DNA of 64,000 nucleotides from Maratus speciosus (Eukaryota; Arthropoda; Arachnida; Araneae; Salticidae). Shown piece after piece: positions 32,158 through 43,566 of the stretch. The stretch is taken from assembly GCA_963932465.1 (NCBI GenBank), contig OZ010799.1:158468761-158532760 (forward strand). The letters are read 5' to 3'. Each line of letters begins with the position of its first letter. Within the stretch, counting starts at the first letter, position 1. The notes beneath the pieces were generated by a model. That model was not told the DNA's origin. It saw nothing but the letters and a program-made list of their open reading frames with translations, and did no database searches. The position numbers and the translations under genes are program-made.

Positions 32158-33753
32158 TCTATTCTAAAAAAAAAGTAACTACCGCTGTCACCGCCGCCGG
32201 TTTTGATTTTTTTTGTGACAGGAGGTCTTTCTTTGTTAATATTAAGAAAAATAATGCATACAAAAATATGAAAATTGGTAGTACGATACAGAAATGTTTG
32301 ATAAACACGCTGAGGCAGACAGTTTTCAAATCGAAGAATTATTTTAAGAGATATTTAATGCTAAATTTGGACAAAATCGTTCCACTAAAAAAAGTTTTAT
32401 AGGAGCAAAAACTATCCATGGGAATTTAATCATTTTTGCATCATTTTATACGTTTGAAGTTCCCGGTGTGCAGACTGTTTTTTTTTTTTTAATTTGACTA
32501 ATTTTTTGAGGTTTTATTTCTATTTTAAATTCAAATTTTCAGCATTTCTAGAGATATTTTTTACAGATTTTAGAAAGTGATATTAATTTAAACTGTTGCC
32601 AACTGTATAAACAGTGGAAACAATAATGTTTGCTTCAAAAAAAAATATTTATACTTGTAAATAAATTAAAAATTTATTTACACGTGACTATTATAAACAG
32701 AAAAAAACATTTGGAATTAGAATTAAATAATTATGTACAAAAAGCAGGAACTTATTAAAAATTACGTCATAAAAACTATAATTACACGTGAATTTTAAGA
32801 GAGAAAGGAATTTGTAAAATAATAAATTTATTAAGATGCGTTAGAAGTCTTAAATAGGAGAAATTACGTCACATTACAGTTATTACATAAAATTAATACA
32901 AAATAATATTGCAAAAAGGTTTAAATTCAGAAATTGCGCTAGACATTTATTTGATATTTTGAGCGGATACTTTTCAACTATTTTTGTTAGGAAATCGCAA
33001 ATAATATTTCATTTCTAACACAAGCATTTTCACGTGAATATTAAAAAGAGAAAGAATAGTTTGGTCAAAATTACGTCAGATTAAAAACGATTAATTTAAA
33101 AAGTATTATTTAAAAGAACTTTCTTTTCGCTTTGTTAAAAAATACCGGGAGACAAAGACTCTGTTTACTTAATTCCTTTTATATTAGCTTATTTTGAAAT
33201 GTTGTTACACGTGTCTACGTCAAAGACGAAAACAGCGATTGACATATGTATTTTTGGTACTACTTAGTTATCCCGTCCTCCAAAAATCTATCATTCGCCA
33301 AACTATAAGATTAAATGCCAATAATGGTTGATCGTAAATGTCACATTAACTTGACTTTAAGCAAGTTACACGTGTCTACGTCATCAAGTTATTTTTATTT
33401 CGACGTTTTATTTGTATTTTTATTAATGTTGCACTAATTTATTTGTTCTTTCGTTATTTAAAATAAAAATTATGTCAATTTATATAATTGGCGAGTGCTT
33501 TGGCGATTTATATAATTTGGCGAAATTGGTCGACGGGTTCATCAAGTAGTACCGCAGCGGATTTGGCCTTAAAATTCCCCATTCAAAGAGAAATGAATAG
33601 AAATCCGTTTATAGGGAGATCGCCACTGTTTTTTAAATTTTAATTCAATCTTCCGAAACCTTTTTAAAGCCGATCAAATTAGCGTATTTTTAGAGTCTGC
33701 GGTGTCTGAACGGGGGTTGACGAGCGTAGCTCGTAGGGGGCAGAGCCCCCTAG
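32158..33753 (+). mobile_element. non-autonomous Helitron, both ends defined
   Basis: The 5' end TCTATTCTAAAAAAAAAGTA begins with TC directly after an (AT)n tract. The 3' end is a 7-bp hairpin AGGGGGC-AGA-GCCCCCT overlapping the terminal CTAG (33750-33753), followed by T and the continuing (TA)n. This is the Helitron rule (5' TC, 3' hairpin plus CTRR, insertion between A and T, no target duplication). The 1.6-kb interior has no Rep/helicase gene. It holds several CACGTG and TACGTCA motifs and a nested MITE. Confidence 0.8.
33258..33551. mobile_element. TA-flanked MITE nested in the Helitron, TACTACTTAGTTATC family
   Basis: The left end TACTACTTAGTTATCCCGTC and the right end GACGGGTTCATCAAGTAGTA are inverted. 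The interior shares 'AAGATTAAATGCCAATAATG' and 'TATTTAAAATAAAAATTATG' with the copy at 61839-62084. Non-coding. It shows that the Helitron has picked up another element. Confidence 0.7.
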
Positions 33754-34690
33754 TATATATATATATATCCTTGACATTTTTTAGGTGCTGCCATCTATTG
33801 AGAAAAAGGTATCTTGTATTATTCAATAGAAAATATTTCAAGAGACGTTATTTATTGTTACTGATGGCAGAACCAGACATTCTAGTAAAATCTATTCAAA
33901 GGACTATTAGATATTTATCACGGTAAGGATTTCAAATTTTGTATCGATTTTTTTCTGACATTCTGAGATTTTTTTTTATTTTGCCATTTTAAGGTCGAAG
34001 GTTATTGTAAAATAATTTATAAATTATTTTTTTTAATTCAAAAATTCTTTTTTTGGGAAATTGCGAAATTTTAAATTGACTACTACCTTTCATTGTCCGA
34101 TCAAACATATGATGTTAGAATTGTCCGAAAAGTTGTTGAATATTTTAAATCTGATTAAAAAAAAATTCCATTTGTAATAATTTAAAAAATATTTAATGGT
34201 AATGCCATTTATCCTTTTATTGAAAAATATTAAGGATTTAATAATTAGAAATTAAGAATTTGGATTTATTAATTAAAGGTGAAAGTGTTTTGAAAAGAAT
34301 ATTAAACGAAACCCTCTGTGTGATCTTCGATCCAACTTACCCACTTGTTTTATAAATATTGGCATCATGTATGGAAAACTGTTATACTAACAGATACTGT
34401 CAATATAGACAGATATATTAAAAATAAAGAAGTGTATTTTTATTAAACTGACACCACTATACACTCAAGATTAAATTTGTTTATTTGATCAACTCTTCGA
34501 AACGAGCAATATCATTTGACGGTATAATGATACGCATGTCATTCTGAATACACTACATTACAGTGTTCAGGTAATGTAAAGCATAAGAAAGTTTCTTCTA
34601 ACGTGGCATTACATGCTTGCACGACGCCAAACCACATATATATATATATACTCCTGTCCTCATATATATATAAATAATTGATTTATTTTA
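33754..34690. other. AT-rich DNA, no gene
   Basis: (TA)n continues to about 33768 after the Helitron. The rest is AT-rich, with another (TA)n near 34640-34675. A phrase near 33785 ('GGTGCTGCCATCTATTGAG') has the flavour of a transposon end but no partner was found. Confidence 0.45.
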
Positions 34691-34697
34691 ATGCAAG

Positions 34698-35970
34698 CAG
34701 GTCAAGTTACCCGCTTTTACCCGAACCCACGCGACCCGCGTTTCGAGTCGGGTCGAGTTGACTTTAAATTTTTTGTTGCGGGTCGGGTTGGCTTTTATTG
34801 TTTCGGGTTCTGGTTGGCTTTTTTACTTTTGCGGGTCGGGTTTGGGTTGACCCGATTTTTTAAAAGAATGTGGAAAATATTTTTTCCCGTTAAAAGTCTA
34901 TATAAACCGCAGATCAAGGTTTCACAAAAGCAAAATGTGTGCCTGTCAGTTTTGTCTTTAGTGATCCTTACACGAGTCTTCAAAACCACAAACTGCATTA
35001 TACTTTTATCGTATTTTAAAAATACAATACGCAGCAAAACGCTAAATGGCCATTCCTGTAAAATGTATCAAGTCAATAATTTAATTGCGATGATATGAGA
35101 TGCACTATGTTAGACGGGAAAATTTTCAAAATAATAACTGCTGATAAACTAAAGGCAGATGGGCAATTGTGTAAAATAAGGTGTATCGTTATAAGTGGAA
35201 CTTTTGAAACCGCAACTAATTTTAAAGCATATTTAAAGACTAGATACTTAGTTTTATACCGTTTGGAGTCCTGCATCGAGTCGGGTTACCCTCACCCGGT
35301 TCTAGAATTTTTTTGTTCCGGGTTGGGGTGAATTTAATTGTTTAGGGTTTTGACCCTAGCGAGTCGCGTTCGGGTTGACCCGAATTCGGAACAACTCGAC
35401 CCGATGTTTGACTCTATTCAACGATCTGGAGGTTTTACTATAGTTGAATATTAAAGAATATAGATTTGTTCATTCTTCGATGCAAAACATAAAAATGCTA
35501 TTAGATAATTAGAGTTCTGCACGAGACGGAATTTCCAGGCTTCAGGAACAGCCGGCCCCGTATAAAACTTTAAAGTTCGCCCCTAGTCTGGCACGGCCCG
35601 TTTATAATTTTATCGGCTTCGTCTAAATATTTATATCGGGCCGGTAGACCCGCTTAATTGTAGTTATCGACCCGGCCTGGCAGGGCCTATCGATTTTTTT
35701 TTTGTCGGCTCGGCTTGTTTATTTTGTTTATCAGCCCGGCCTGTTGAAAAAAACTGTCCTAATTCTGCGTCCTGGCCCGTTTGAAATTTTGCCGCCCCGG
35801 ATGCAGACTTCTATTAGAGATACAATTGTAGATTATTTTTCACAATGATACTAAATCATGATTTGCTTTCCTTACATTGCGGGTTCGGATCGGGTTGCGG
35901 GTTGCCAAAAATTAATTTGCGGGTTCGAGTCGGGTTGCCGGTTGACTTAAAATGGAATTTGTGGGTTCGG
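34698..35970. repeat. cluster of CGGGTT/ACCCGA-rich short elements
   Basis: Dense degenerate ACCCGAACCCG / GGGTCGGGTT words occur at 34706-34860, 35277-35405 and 35876-35965. A related GGCCCGGCCTG-rich piece lies at 35530-35800. The pieces tend to be bounded by AGAGTTCTGCA or GAGTCCTGCA on one side and TGCAGACTTCTA-like sequence on the other, suggesting a family of small inverted-repeat elements with low-complexity subterminal regions. Between them is ordinary AT-rich DNA. No gene is supported. Confidence 0.45.
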
Positions 35971-36008
35971 AGGACCCTAAATGCAAGTATTCTCATTTGT
36001 AAATAACA

Positions 36009-36050
36009 TTGGTAAATTTTTCACTCAGTTGGAAAATTGCAAATCATATA
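36009..36050 (+). mobile_element. tail fragment of the fold-back tRNA SINE family
   Basis: TTTTTCACTCAGTTGGAAAA matches the segment that follows the tRNA head in the SINEs at 31443 and 56858. It is followed by 'TTGCAAATCATAT', then a TA/GA microsatellite. No tRNA body is present, so this is a heavily 5'-truncated third copy. Confidence 0.5.
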
Positions 36051-36358
36051 TATAGAGAGAGATGCACATATATACGTATATATATGTATATACACACATA
36101 TATATATGAATATGAGAACGTGAGTTTCAAAATTCGCCTTATCCAAAAAGTAAAATTTCGAAAAAACGCGAAAAGCCTCAAACTGCGTCAATTGGTTTTC
36201 ATTATAAAACAAGATTTTACAATGGCAGAAATATACGACAAAACTTAAATTTTTGCAGATCGCAGTGTCTTTTTGATGCAGGTTCACCAACAGAATAGTT
36301 CCCCTCACCTGTCAAGATCAAATAAGTGAAAACACAAAACAAACTTAAAGCCATCTAT

Positions 36359-36546
36359 AGTGTTGCCAGTGGGCTACTTTTTTAAATTTTAGATTTCTTG
36401 ATTGGCACCATTTTTTTAAAACAGTAAAATTCGCCTCATTTAACGACGTATTAAATAAGGAGAAAACAAGGGGAATTTTACCATTTCAGAAAAATGGTGC
36501 AAACAAGAAATCTAAATTTTAAGAAAAGTTGCCCACTGGCAACACT
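36359..36546. mobile_element. palindromic MITE, AGTGTTGCCAGTGGGC ends
   Basis: The left end AGTGTTGCCAGTGGGC and the right end GCCCACTGGCAACACT are inverted. The arms continue with 'AAATTTTAGATTTCTTG' and its complement. CCATCTAT and CCATCTAG near the ends hint at an 8-bp hAT-type duplication, slightly offset on the right. Confidence 0.65.
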
Positions 36547-36604
36547 GACCATCTAGGGAAATCTGTGAAAGACCATATAGTCCAAGAGCTGTTAAACATT
36601 TTAG

Positions 36605-36875
36605 GGAAGGTATTTGAGGCACCCTGGAAAATTTTGCAACACTTCTTTTGTAATGGCTGAATACAAAATCGAATGTCTGGCTGAAGGATCGTGGCCCAAA
36701 AACTGTGCCAGACACGTGTCAAGTACCATTTTTTGACTACCCAAAAAAGGTATTTGAGGCACGCTGAGATTGAGACAGAATAATATTTATACTTAGAAAA
36801 AAATATTTTGAAAATGACAGACACTTTAGTCGGCCCAAAAACTGTGCCAGACATGTGTCAAGTGCCATTTTGCCA
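36605..36875. repeat. two-copy tandem repeat, 139-140 bp unit
   Basis: 'AGGTATTTGAGGCAC' occurs at about 36609 and 36749, and 'AACTGTGCCAGACA' at about 36701 and 36840. The second copy runs into an A tract (about 36891-36916). Non-coding. Confidence 0.75.
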
Positions 36876-36916
36876 AAAATTTAAAAAAATTAAAAAAAAA
36901 AAAAAAAAAAAAAAAA

Positions 36917-37462
36917 GGTTTTAAGTTGTTAGCACTGGGATGCAATTTAATAAGGTTGGGGAGAGCACCCCCCCTAAGGAATTGAGATTGCAGCAGCCTT
37001 CAGAAACCAGACAACATGAAATATTTTTCATTTATATAATTTTTTAAAGAATGAATTTATCAAATTTATTAAATTAGCTCATTATTTTTTAAAATGCAAA
37101 AACCAGATGGCGTTTGGCAGAGCTACCAAGTCTTCGGCTTTTTGGATACCATTATTTTAATACAGAAAATGCTCTTTTATTTAATTAGAACATTTGGGCG
37201 ATTTAAAATAACATAATTTTCTCTAAGATAATAGTGGTGTGCAAAAAGCAGGAAACTTTGCAACTCTGTGTTTGGGCATTCCAACATTTGTATGCCTAAA
37301 ATATCCGCCCTCTGTCCAAATTAGTTGCTACATTTGATTACTCTTGTACTGATTATTGATACTGATGATTTTATGATATTATTTGAACATTTTTCAGAGA
37401 TTTCAGGGTGCTATGCTATCAAACAACAACATTTACTTATCAAGCATTCCCTCCGTCTCTCC
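36917..37462. other. mostly featureless DNA with a hAT-end-like phrase
   Basis: 'GAGCACCCCCCCTAAGGAAT' near 36965 resembles the subterminal region of the hAT-like element starting at 37471 ('GCACGCCCCCCAAGGAAT'). The remainder shows no gene. Confidence 0.4.
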
Positions 37463-37546
37463 TTAAATAACAGGGGCGCCATTTGAGGGGGGCAGGGGGG
37501 GCACGCCCCCCAAGGAATTTGGTATTTCAGAAAATTTATCTGTCAT

Positions 37547-38361
37547 TAGGGATGCACCGAATAGTGATTCTGGACGAATACCGAATATTCGGCCTACAGG
37601 TAAACCGAATACCGAATATTCGGCTGGCCGAATTCAAAGTTTAAAATTATTAAAAAATTAAATTTTAAAACAATTTTCCCTAATACTTAACACAGATACT
37701 TCCATTTTGATAAACAAAACCTTTTTACAAGTAAACTTTATACACAAACCCAATTTCCGGCACTTCTTCTCATGATATCATATGTCACAGAAATCAAAAT
37801 AACTTTTTTTGAAAATATAGATACGATATCTTCATTATCGTTAAAATAACAAATGAAAATCTAAGTTTGACCTGAAATCAGATGAGATACACTGTATTTT
37901 TGATTTTGACTGATTAAGCAGATTGCGATACTGGTTTCTTGGGAAAAAATGGTATGTCTTCATATCTATTATCACATCTGAAAGTTTTTCCCATTTCCTT
38001 CAGAAAAGCTCTTTTTGCGAAAAAGCAAAAGACAGATTATTTACAAGACATTGTTCAGAAACTTCCATTTGTGCATCATTTATTTCTATGCAGGTCATCA
38101 TTAATGGTTAATTTTTTTTAAGTGACACTTATCAAACAGCAAATAAGTAATGTAACAGCATTCTCTTTGATTTAAATATGATTCTGTTTCCAATTATTCT
38201 GAATATTTTTATAAATTGACAGTTAAAAGTAGAAGTTGTGTAAGGATTTAAAAAATATTTTTCAAAAGATATTTTTAAGTATTCGGTTTGGCCGAATAGT
38301 TCGATATTCGGCAGACCATGTCCGAATACCAAATAGAGACTGAATATTCGATGCGTCCCTA
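37547..38361. mobile_element. hAT-type MITE with perfect 8-bp target duplication
   Basis: The ends TAGGGATGCACCGAATA and TATTCGATGCGTCCCTA are inverted. TCTGTCAT flanks both sides (37539-37546 and 38362-38369). Subterminal 'CCGAATATTCGGC' palindromic words are dense at both ends. 815 bp, no transposase. The two overlapping open frames near 37925-38120 are not credible proteins. Confidence 0.8.
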
Positions 38362-38698
38362 TCTGTCATCAGAGGTCAGACTCAACATTTTTTTTTCATA
38401 AATTCCTCAAAAGGTAAATTAACTTGTCAGATTTTACTACAATAAAAACACATGCAATAAATAAACACTTTATACACAGAAACTGATAATTATCAAAAAT
38501 ATTTTCTAAAGACTTTACTATTCCAACACTCTCAAGGCGAGATATTTCTCATTGATGAGTATTTTGGCTAATTTTAAAAAGATATGTGAGAAAAAATTCT
38601 ATTAATTGCTTCTCAGCCATGTGCAAAATGATCAAAGAAAACTCGTCCCCCTCACGGCTAGAATTTTCGAGGTGAATTTCCCCTTTAACCCTAGAACT

Positions 38699-38888
38699 AC
38701 CGGAAATTTTACTCAAGTTTTATAAAAACATTCTACACCAGAATTTTTACTTAAAACTATTTAATTTGTTTATTTAACTTATTATTGTCTGATTTATACA
38801 TTTAGTTTGTTTTGAAGAAATTTCTGGTTTGAATAAATATTTTGAATGTACATGTCGGGTCCATTGGACCCTTCTGGTAGACAGAGGG
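38699..38888. mobile_element. piggyBac-like MITE, CCCTAGAACTACCG family, copy 2
   Basis: TTAA (38695-38698) precedes CCCTAGAACTACCGG. The right end 'GTAGACAGAGGG' is followed by TTAG, one change from TTAA. The whole 190-bp body aligns with copy 1 at 16746, including 'CCATTGGACCC' near the right end. Confidence 0.75.
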
Positions 38889-39084
38889 TTAGTCGGAAAT
38901 TTAGAGAGGATTTTCCTTTTTTTTAAGAAAGGGGGTTAATTCAAGTTCTTAATTATTTGAATTTTTTATTTTGCATTATTAGTGTCACATTATATTTACT
39001 GCAGTCATTACAACGTTATCAAATCATATGCTTTATTAAATCATATTATATACAGTATGTTCTTAATAATCTCCTCAGCCTGAT

Positions 39085-39680
39085 ACTAGAGTTCTGCAAG
39101 GATCGGGTTCTCCCTATCCCAACCTGACAAAAGTCGTTAACGCGAAACATAACTCCAACTTGACAAACTGCGAAATAAACCCAAAATATTCATACCCAAA
39201 CTCAAAGTGAAAGAAAATGAATCTATGTTTAATTACATTTATGGAAAAGTAGTCTACAGTTTTATAGGTTATATACAAAAATGAACATATATGCACCCAT
39301 TAATACTCCGATATACAGCTTTTTCATTTAAAAAATATTCAGATATTCCTTTTGAAAATCGGTTCATCCAAAGAGATACAAAGAATAACCAGAAACGCTT
39401 AAAATTAACCTTACACCTGGCAAAAAAAAGCATAAACCTGACTTGATCCGCAACTCGAGTTCGGGTAAAATCAGGTTACCCGACCCGATGCAAGACTGTC
39501 AACCTGACCCGAAACGTAAAAAAAGAAACGCCAACAAGCCTCTATATGTGCCTCGGGTGGGTCGTGTCGGTTTTGAAAAAAATCTGGTTGCGCGACCCAA
39601 TGCAGTAGAGATGAGACTGGCTCAGTCCGAGCCCGAAAGCCCGGGCCCGACATGGGTTCGGACTCATTCTTTCTGAAACC
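39085..39680. repeat. CGGGTT/ACCCGA-rich element, second locus
   Basis: It starts with 'AGAGTTCTGCAAGGATCGGG' and holds degenerate ACCCGACCC words at 39450-39500 and 39590-39660, separated by AT-rich DNA. A further piece with TTGGGTTGGGTTGGGC lies at 41480-41545, ending in 'GCAGACTCTA'. Same family as 34698-35970. Confidence 0.45.
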
Positions 39681-39735
39681 TGAAAATTTTATTTATCCAT
39701 GAATAGATAAAGATAGTTTAAAGATAGTTTAAAGA

Positions 39736-40468
39736 TATTAAAAAATTAAATTTTAAAACAATTTTTCATAATACTTAACACAGATACTTCCATTTTGATA
39801 AACAAAACCTTTTTACAAGTAAACTTTATACACACACCCAATTTCCGGCACTTCTTCTCATGATATCATATGTCACAGAAATCAAAATAACTTTTTTTGA
39901 AAATATAGATAGGATATCTTCATTATCGTTAAAATAACAAATGAAAATCTAAGTTTGACCTGAAATCAGATGAGATACACTGTATTTTTGATTTTGACTG
40001 ATTAAGCGGATTGCGATACTGGTTTCTTGGGAAAAAATGGTATGACTTCATATCTATTATCACATCTGAAAGTTTTTCACATTTTCTTCAGAAACGCTCT
40101 TTTTGCGAAAAAGCAAAAGACAGATTATTTACAAGACATTGTTCAGGAACTTCCATTTGTGCATCATTTATTTCTATGCAGGTCATCATTAATGGTTAAT
40201 TTTTTTAAGTGACACTTATCAAACAGCAAATAAGTAATGTAACAGCATTCGCTTTGATTTAAATATGATTATGTTTCCAATTATTCTGAATATCTTTATA
40301 AATTCACAGTTAAAAGTAGAAGTTGTGTAAGGATTTAAAAAATATTTTTCAAAAGATATTTTTAAGTATTCGGTTTGGCCGAATAGTTCGATATTCGGCA
40401 GACCATGTCCGAATACCAAATAGAGACCGAATATTCGATGCGTCCCTATCTGTCATCAGAGGTCAGAT
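39736..40468. repeat. segmental duplicate of the hAT MITE plus flank
   Basis: This segment is nearly identical to about 37650-38384 at a constant offset of 2088 bp, with a few substitutions and small indels. It lacks the left terminus of the MITE. It includes the right terminus and the flanking 'TCTGTCATCAGAGGTCAGA' beyond it, which is host sequence for the first copy. It therefore arose by DNA duplication, not by a second transposition. Confidence 0.85.
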
Positions 40469-40899
40469 TTCCATGAAGGGAAAATATTAAAAGAACTTTT
40501 TTCCCCTGAAAAATTATGCTTATTCCTTTTCAAATTGCATGTATTGCTTTTTTGATCAGAATGAAGGGGAAACAGAAAACCTGTTTTTCTATTTTTGTTA
40601 TTGGAATAGAATGCTATTTTAAAAGAAAATGATTAGTCATATATACAGATTTATGTTTGGCATTGCCGACGACGGTCCTACGATACGGCGCCACGAAAGA
40701 TGCGGGAATAATTAATTTGTTTTTAGTTCGATTTTCGTTTGTGACAGAGATTATTTTTGCAATTGGATTTATTTTTATTATTATTATTATTTAGAGATCT
40801 AACACAAAGAGAATATTTTCTTCTGTTTATAGTTTGCGGTTTGCGAATAATTTAGATTTCTATTGTACACAACGTACACAAGTCGTAATCGCTCTTCAT

Positions 40900-40988
40900 A
40901 TGGAAATAACTTTAGTGATTACTATATCTATTATGAACTCTGCTGATGCTGAAGCTGTACGCTGCAATTTACGAAGTCACTTTCAGTC
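40900..40988 (+). CDS. possible first coding exon with signal peptide
   Basis: ATG at 40900 opens 'MEITLVITISIMNSADAEAV' and continues 'RCNLRSHFQ', then TC and a consensus donor GTAAGT at 40989-40994 (phase 2). The first residues form a short hydrophobic run followed by Ala-Asp-Ala, as in a secretory signal peptide with its cleavage site. Codons are less AT-biased than the flanks. No downstream exon could be matched, and the segment lies within the putative hAT composite, so it may be a captured or chance exon. The protein is unrecognised. Confidence 0.3.
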
Positions 40989-40989
40989 G

Positions 40990-41480
40990 TAAGTAAATCT
41001 AATTACCATATTATTCCGATAGAAAGCAATCGAGCAGTGTTTCCTCTTTTCCTGTAAAAGCGCCCGGACATTAAAATTTTTAATTTAAGATTATTTTCAG
41101 AGTCCGGCCAATCCCTAAAGATTGTTATGAGGAAGGAATTGGTTATAGTTAAAAATGTGCATCTTTTTTTAGAAAATTGATAAAAGTTGTTCCATTATTC
41201 GCTAGATAAATAGTAATTTGTACAAATTTCATGCATTTATTCATGAAACACTCTTCATTAACATGCTCGTAAGATTTTCTTATTAAAAGAGAAAAAGTAT
41301 GAGAATCCTTTTAAGTTTGAAGTACATTTTTATTTGATACCAAACTTTTCTTTTGATAATATTAAATTTAAATTTTCTTTTAACAATTATTTCTATGTAA
41401 AAAGTAGTTTACAAATCATAATTACATTTGAAACATTTTTTTAAATATTATGCAATTTTTTACTATTGCATATTTTTGGT
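40990..41480. other. AT-rich DNA, no gene
   Basis: This follows the possible donor site. No acceptor-flanked frame stands out. Long AT-rich runs. Confidence 0.4.
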
Positions 41481-41756
41481 ATCGGGCTCGGGCGGCCACA
41501 GATTTAAAATCGTTGGGTTGGGTTGGGCTTGGGCTCTGAAAAAATGCATCTCTAATGCAGACTCTACCTGATACCAAATGTTTTGCCAATTTCTGAATTT
41601 TGTGGAATTTAGATCATAGTCTGAAAAGGAATGCAAAAAATGATTAGAAAATTTTTTACTCACAGAAAATCATTGGAGAAAATTTCATATCCCTATGAAT
41701 CACAAAATTTGCAAACTTCTTGACGTGTTGACTAATGTTTATGGGCTGATTATATC

Positions 41757-42130
41757 GTGACCAATTGAATTTCACGATTTTTTCCCCGACGATTTAACGA
41801 AATTCGCGATTTTTTCCCGTTTTCGATTCACGAAATTCCCAATTTTTTTCTGTGACTATTTGTCAAAATTCACGATATTTTTTGCGACGATTAACGAAAT
41901 TCGCTATTTCTATCCGAGGTATTTTGACGAAATTCGCGATTCTTTTCTATGATCATTTGTTGAAATTCGTTTTTTTTTCTCGCAGCCGACTGACAAAATT
42001 TATGATTGCTTTGCGCGATTCTTTGACTAAATTCGTGATTTTTATCCGAAACCTTTGACAAAATTCTCGTTTTTTTCCTTAATAGATATTCGAAATTCAC
42101 AATCTTTTTTGCATGACTTATGAACAAATT

Positions 42131-42165
<35 letters not shown>

Positions 42166-42370
42166 GACCGAATGTTGAAATCTGCATTTTTTTTCCGCAA
42201 CCGATTGGCAATAATCACTGTTTGTTTCCACGATCTTTGCAATATTTTCCACGGTCCTTTTAGGAAGTAATATTTTTTCCGCGACTAATTTACCAAATTG
42301 ACTATTTTTTCCCAAGTCCAATTTGCAAAATTTAAGATTTTTTTTCCGCGGTCGATTGGAAAGTTAATTT
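41757..42370. repeat. degenerate minisatellite of about 40-45 bp, T-rich strand
   Basis: Variants of 'GACGAAATTCGCGATTTTTT' recur about every 40-45 bp with C-rich TTTTCCCGCG words. The complementary version forms the long block at 62330-63930. A pure T tract lies at about 42134-42162. Minus-strand lysine-rich frames are artefacts. Confidence 0.75.
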
Positions 42371-43224
42371 CGCTTAGCTCCGCAAAAAAAAAAAGAAAAA
42401 ATACTGCGGTCTTCCACGAAAATTAAAAAATGTTCCTGGAAGAATCCCATAATTTTAAAAGACGTTAAGAGGGCAAAATCCCGTACGTTGTTTCAAGCCC
42501 TACCCCTCAAAGAAAACTTTGTTCCCCCCTCCAAGAACCTCTTGAAATGGCAGAGTCTTGAAGAAGTAGAAAGGTCAGGGGGAAAAAACTCCATTTTAGA
42601 CAGATTTCCGTATTAGCAAGTGTAATTATATGGTGTATTTTTCAAAGAAACCCGATTTTTTTTCCCTTTCCGAAATAATTCTTTTTCTGACAGGTTTAAT
42701 TTTCACAAGTTTTACAGTAAATGTATCTATATTCTTCAGAGGTTTACTATAAAGGATGTTTTAACAGTCTTAGATATACTTGTAAAATTGAAACTGTCTT
42801 AAACGGGAAACCTTAGTCAGTATCTTGAAAGTATACCTGCTAAGATGAAAACCTGCTTAAAACGGAATTTTGAATCGGTTCTCGTTCGGAGGGAAGAGGA
42901 TACACCCCCCCCCCGATCCTCACCCTTGGCTATGCCACTGCTCTCAAAGAAAACTTTGCCCCCCCCCCCCCCCCCCCAAGAAAATTCTGAGATGGCGCCC
43001 CTGATAAATAAGTACCTAAGTTTAAAAAATCCAGGGTTCGCACGCTCTTAAGCCATGCCTCATTTTGTAAGGATTCTTCCACCAGTAATCGCTTAAAACT
43101 ACCTTCTAACGAATAGTTAATTCTTTAGGAAGAAAATGATCTTTATGGTATACTGGTGGTAGAGTCCTTACAAAATGGTGTCGATGTACTAAACTGCATC
43201 GGAAGTTATTTATGCCTCCACTCA

Positions 43225-43370
43225 CTTGATTTACTACTAACATTTAAGAGAAGACAAGACTGGGTGCAATCCCATTAGACCGGGAGCCGGCAGAATAGAC
43301 AATCACCTCATCGAGTTCACGGATGAAATTCTAGGATTAGTTAAATCTTGATTCGCATTTTAAATGTAGG
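43225..43370 (+). repeat. single arm of fold-back family C
   Basis: 'AGAAGACAAGACTGGGTGCA', 'CCGGGAGCCGGCAGAATAGA' and 'CACGGATGAAATTCTAGG' match the left arm of the palindrome at 45760-46195 almost base for base. Only one arm is present here. Confidence 0.7.
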
Positions 43371-43566
43371 TAGCAACTATTTTGGGAAAAAAAATTCGAC
43401 CTAAATGTCACATCTAATTTGGGGCGGAGGGAGTATATCTTATCAAAATTGCTGGGGAAAAAAAATATAAAACTGTATAAAACAGGGTGGAGGGTTTGAT
43501 TTAAGACCTATTTGTCACTATAAAATAAAAAATGGGTTCCATATTAAAAAGGTAACATCGGTACAA

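Larger units (their letters stand above)
37471..43003. mobile_element. probable 5.5-kb hAT-type composite element
   Basis: CAGGGGCGCCAT starts at 37471 and its complement ATGGCGCCCCTG ends at 43003. TTAAATAA (37463-37470) and ATAAATAA (43004-43011) would be an 8-bp target duplication with one difference. Both ends have a G/C homopolymer-rich subterminal region. The interior contains a hAT MITE and its duplicate, a piggyBac-like MITE, CGGGTT-rich pieces, a 44-bp minisatellite and a possible exon, but no recognisable transposase. An alternative is two unrelated solo ends; the near-matching 8-bp flanks argue for one unit. Confidence 0.5.

Noticed and set aside
34698..35970. Telomere-like or rDNA-related GGGTT repeats
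   Set aside because: Degenerate CGGGTT words occur in short clusters separated by unrelated AT-rich DNA and recur at 39 kb. This fits small mobile elements better.
41891..42321. Lysine-rich minus-strand frames
   Set aside because: Products of the T-rich degenerate 44-bp minisatellite and its T tract.
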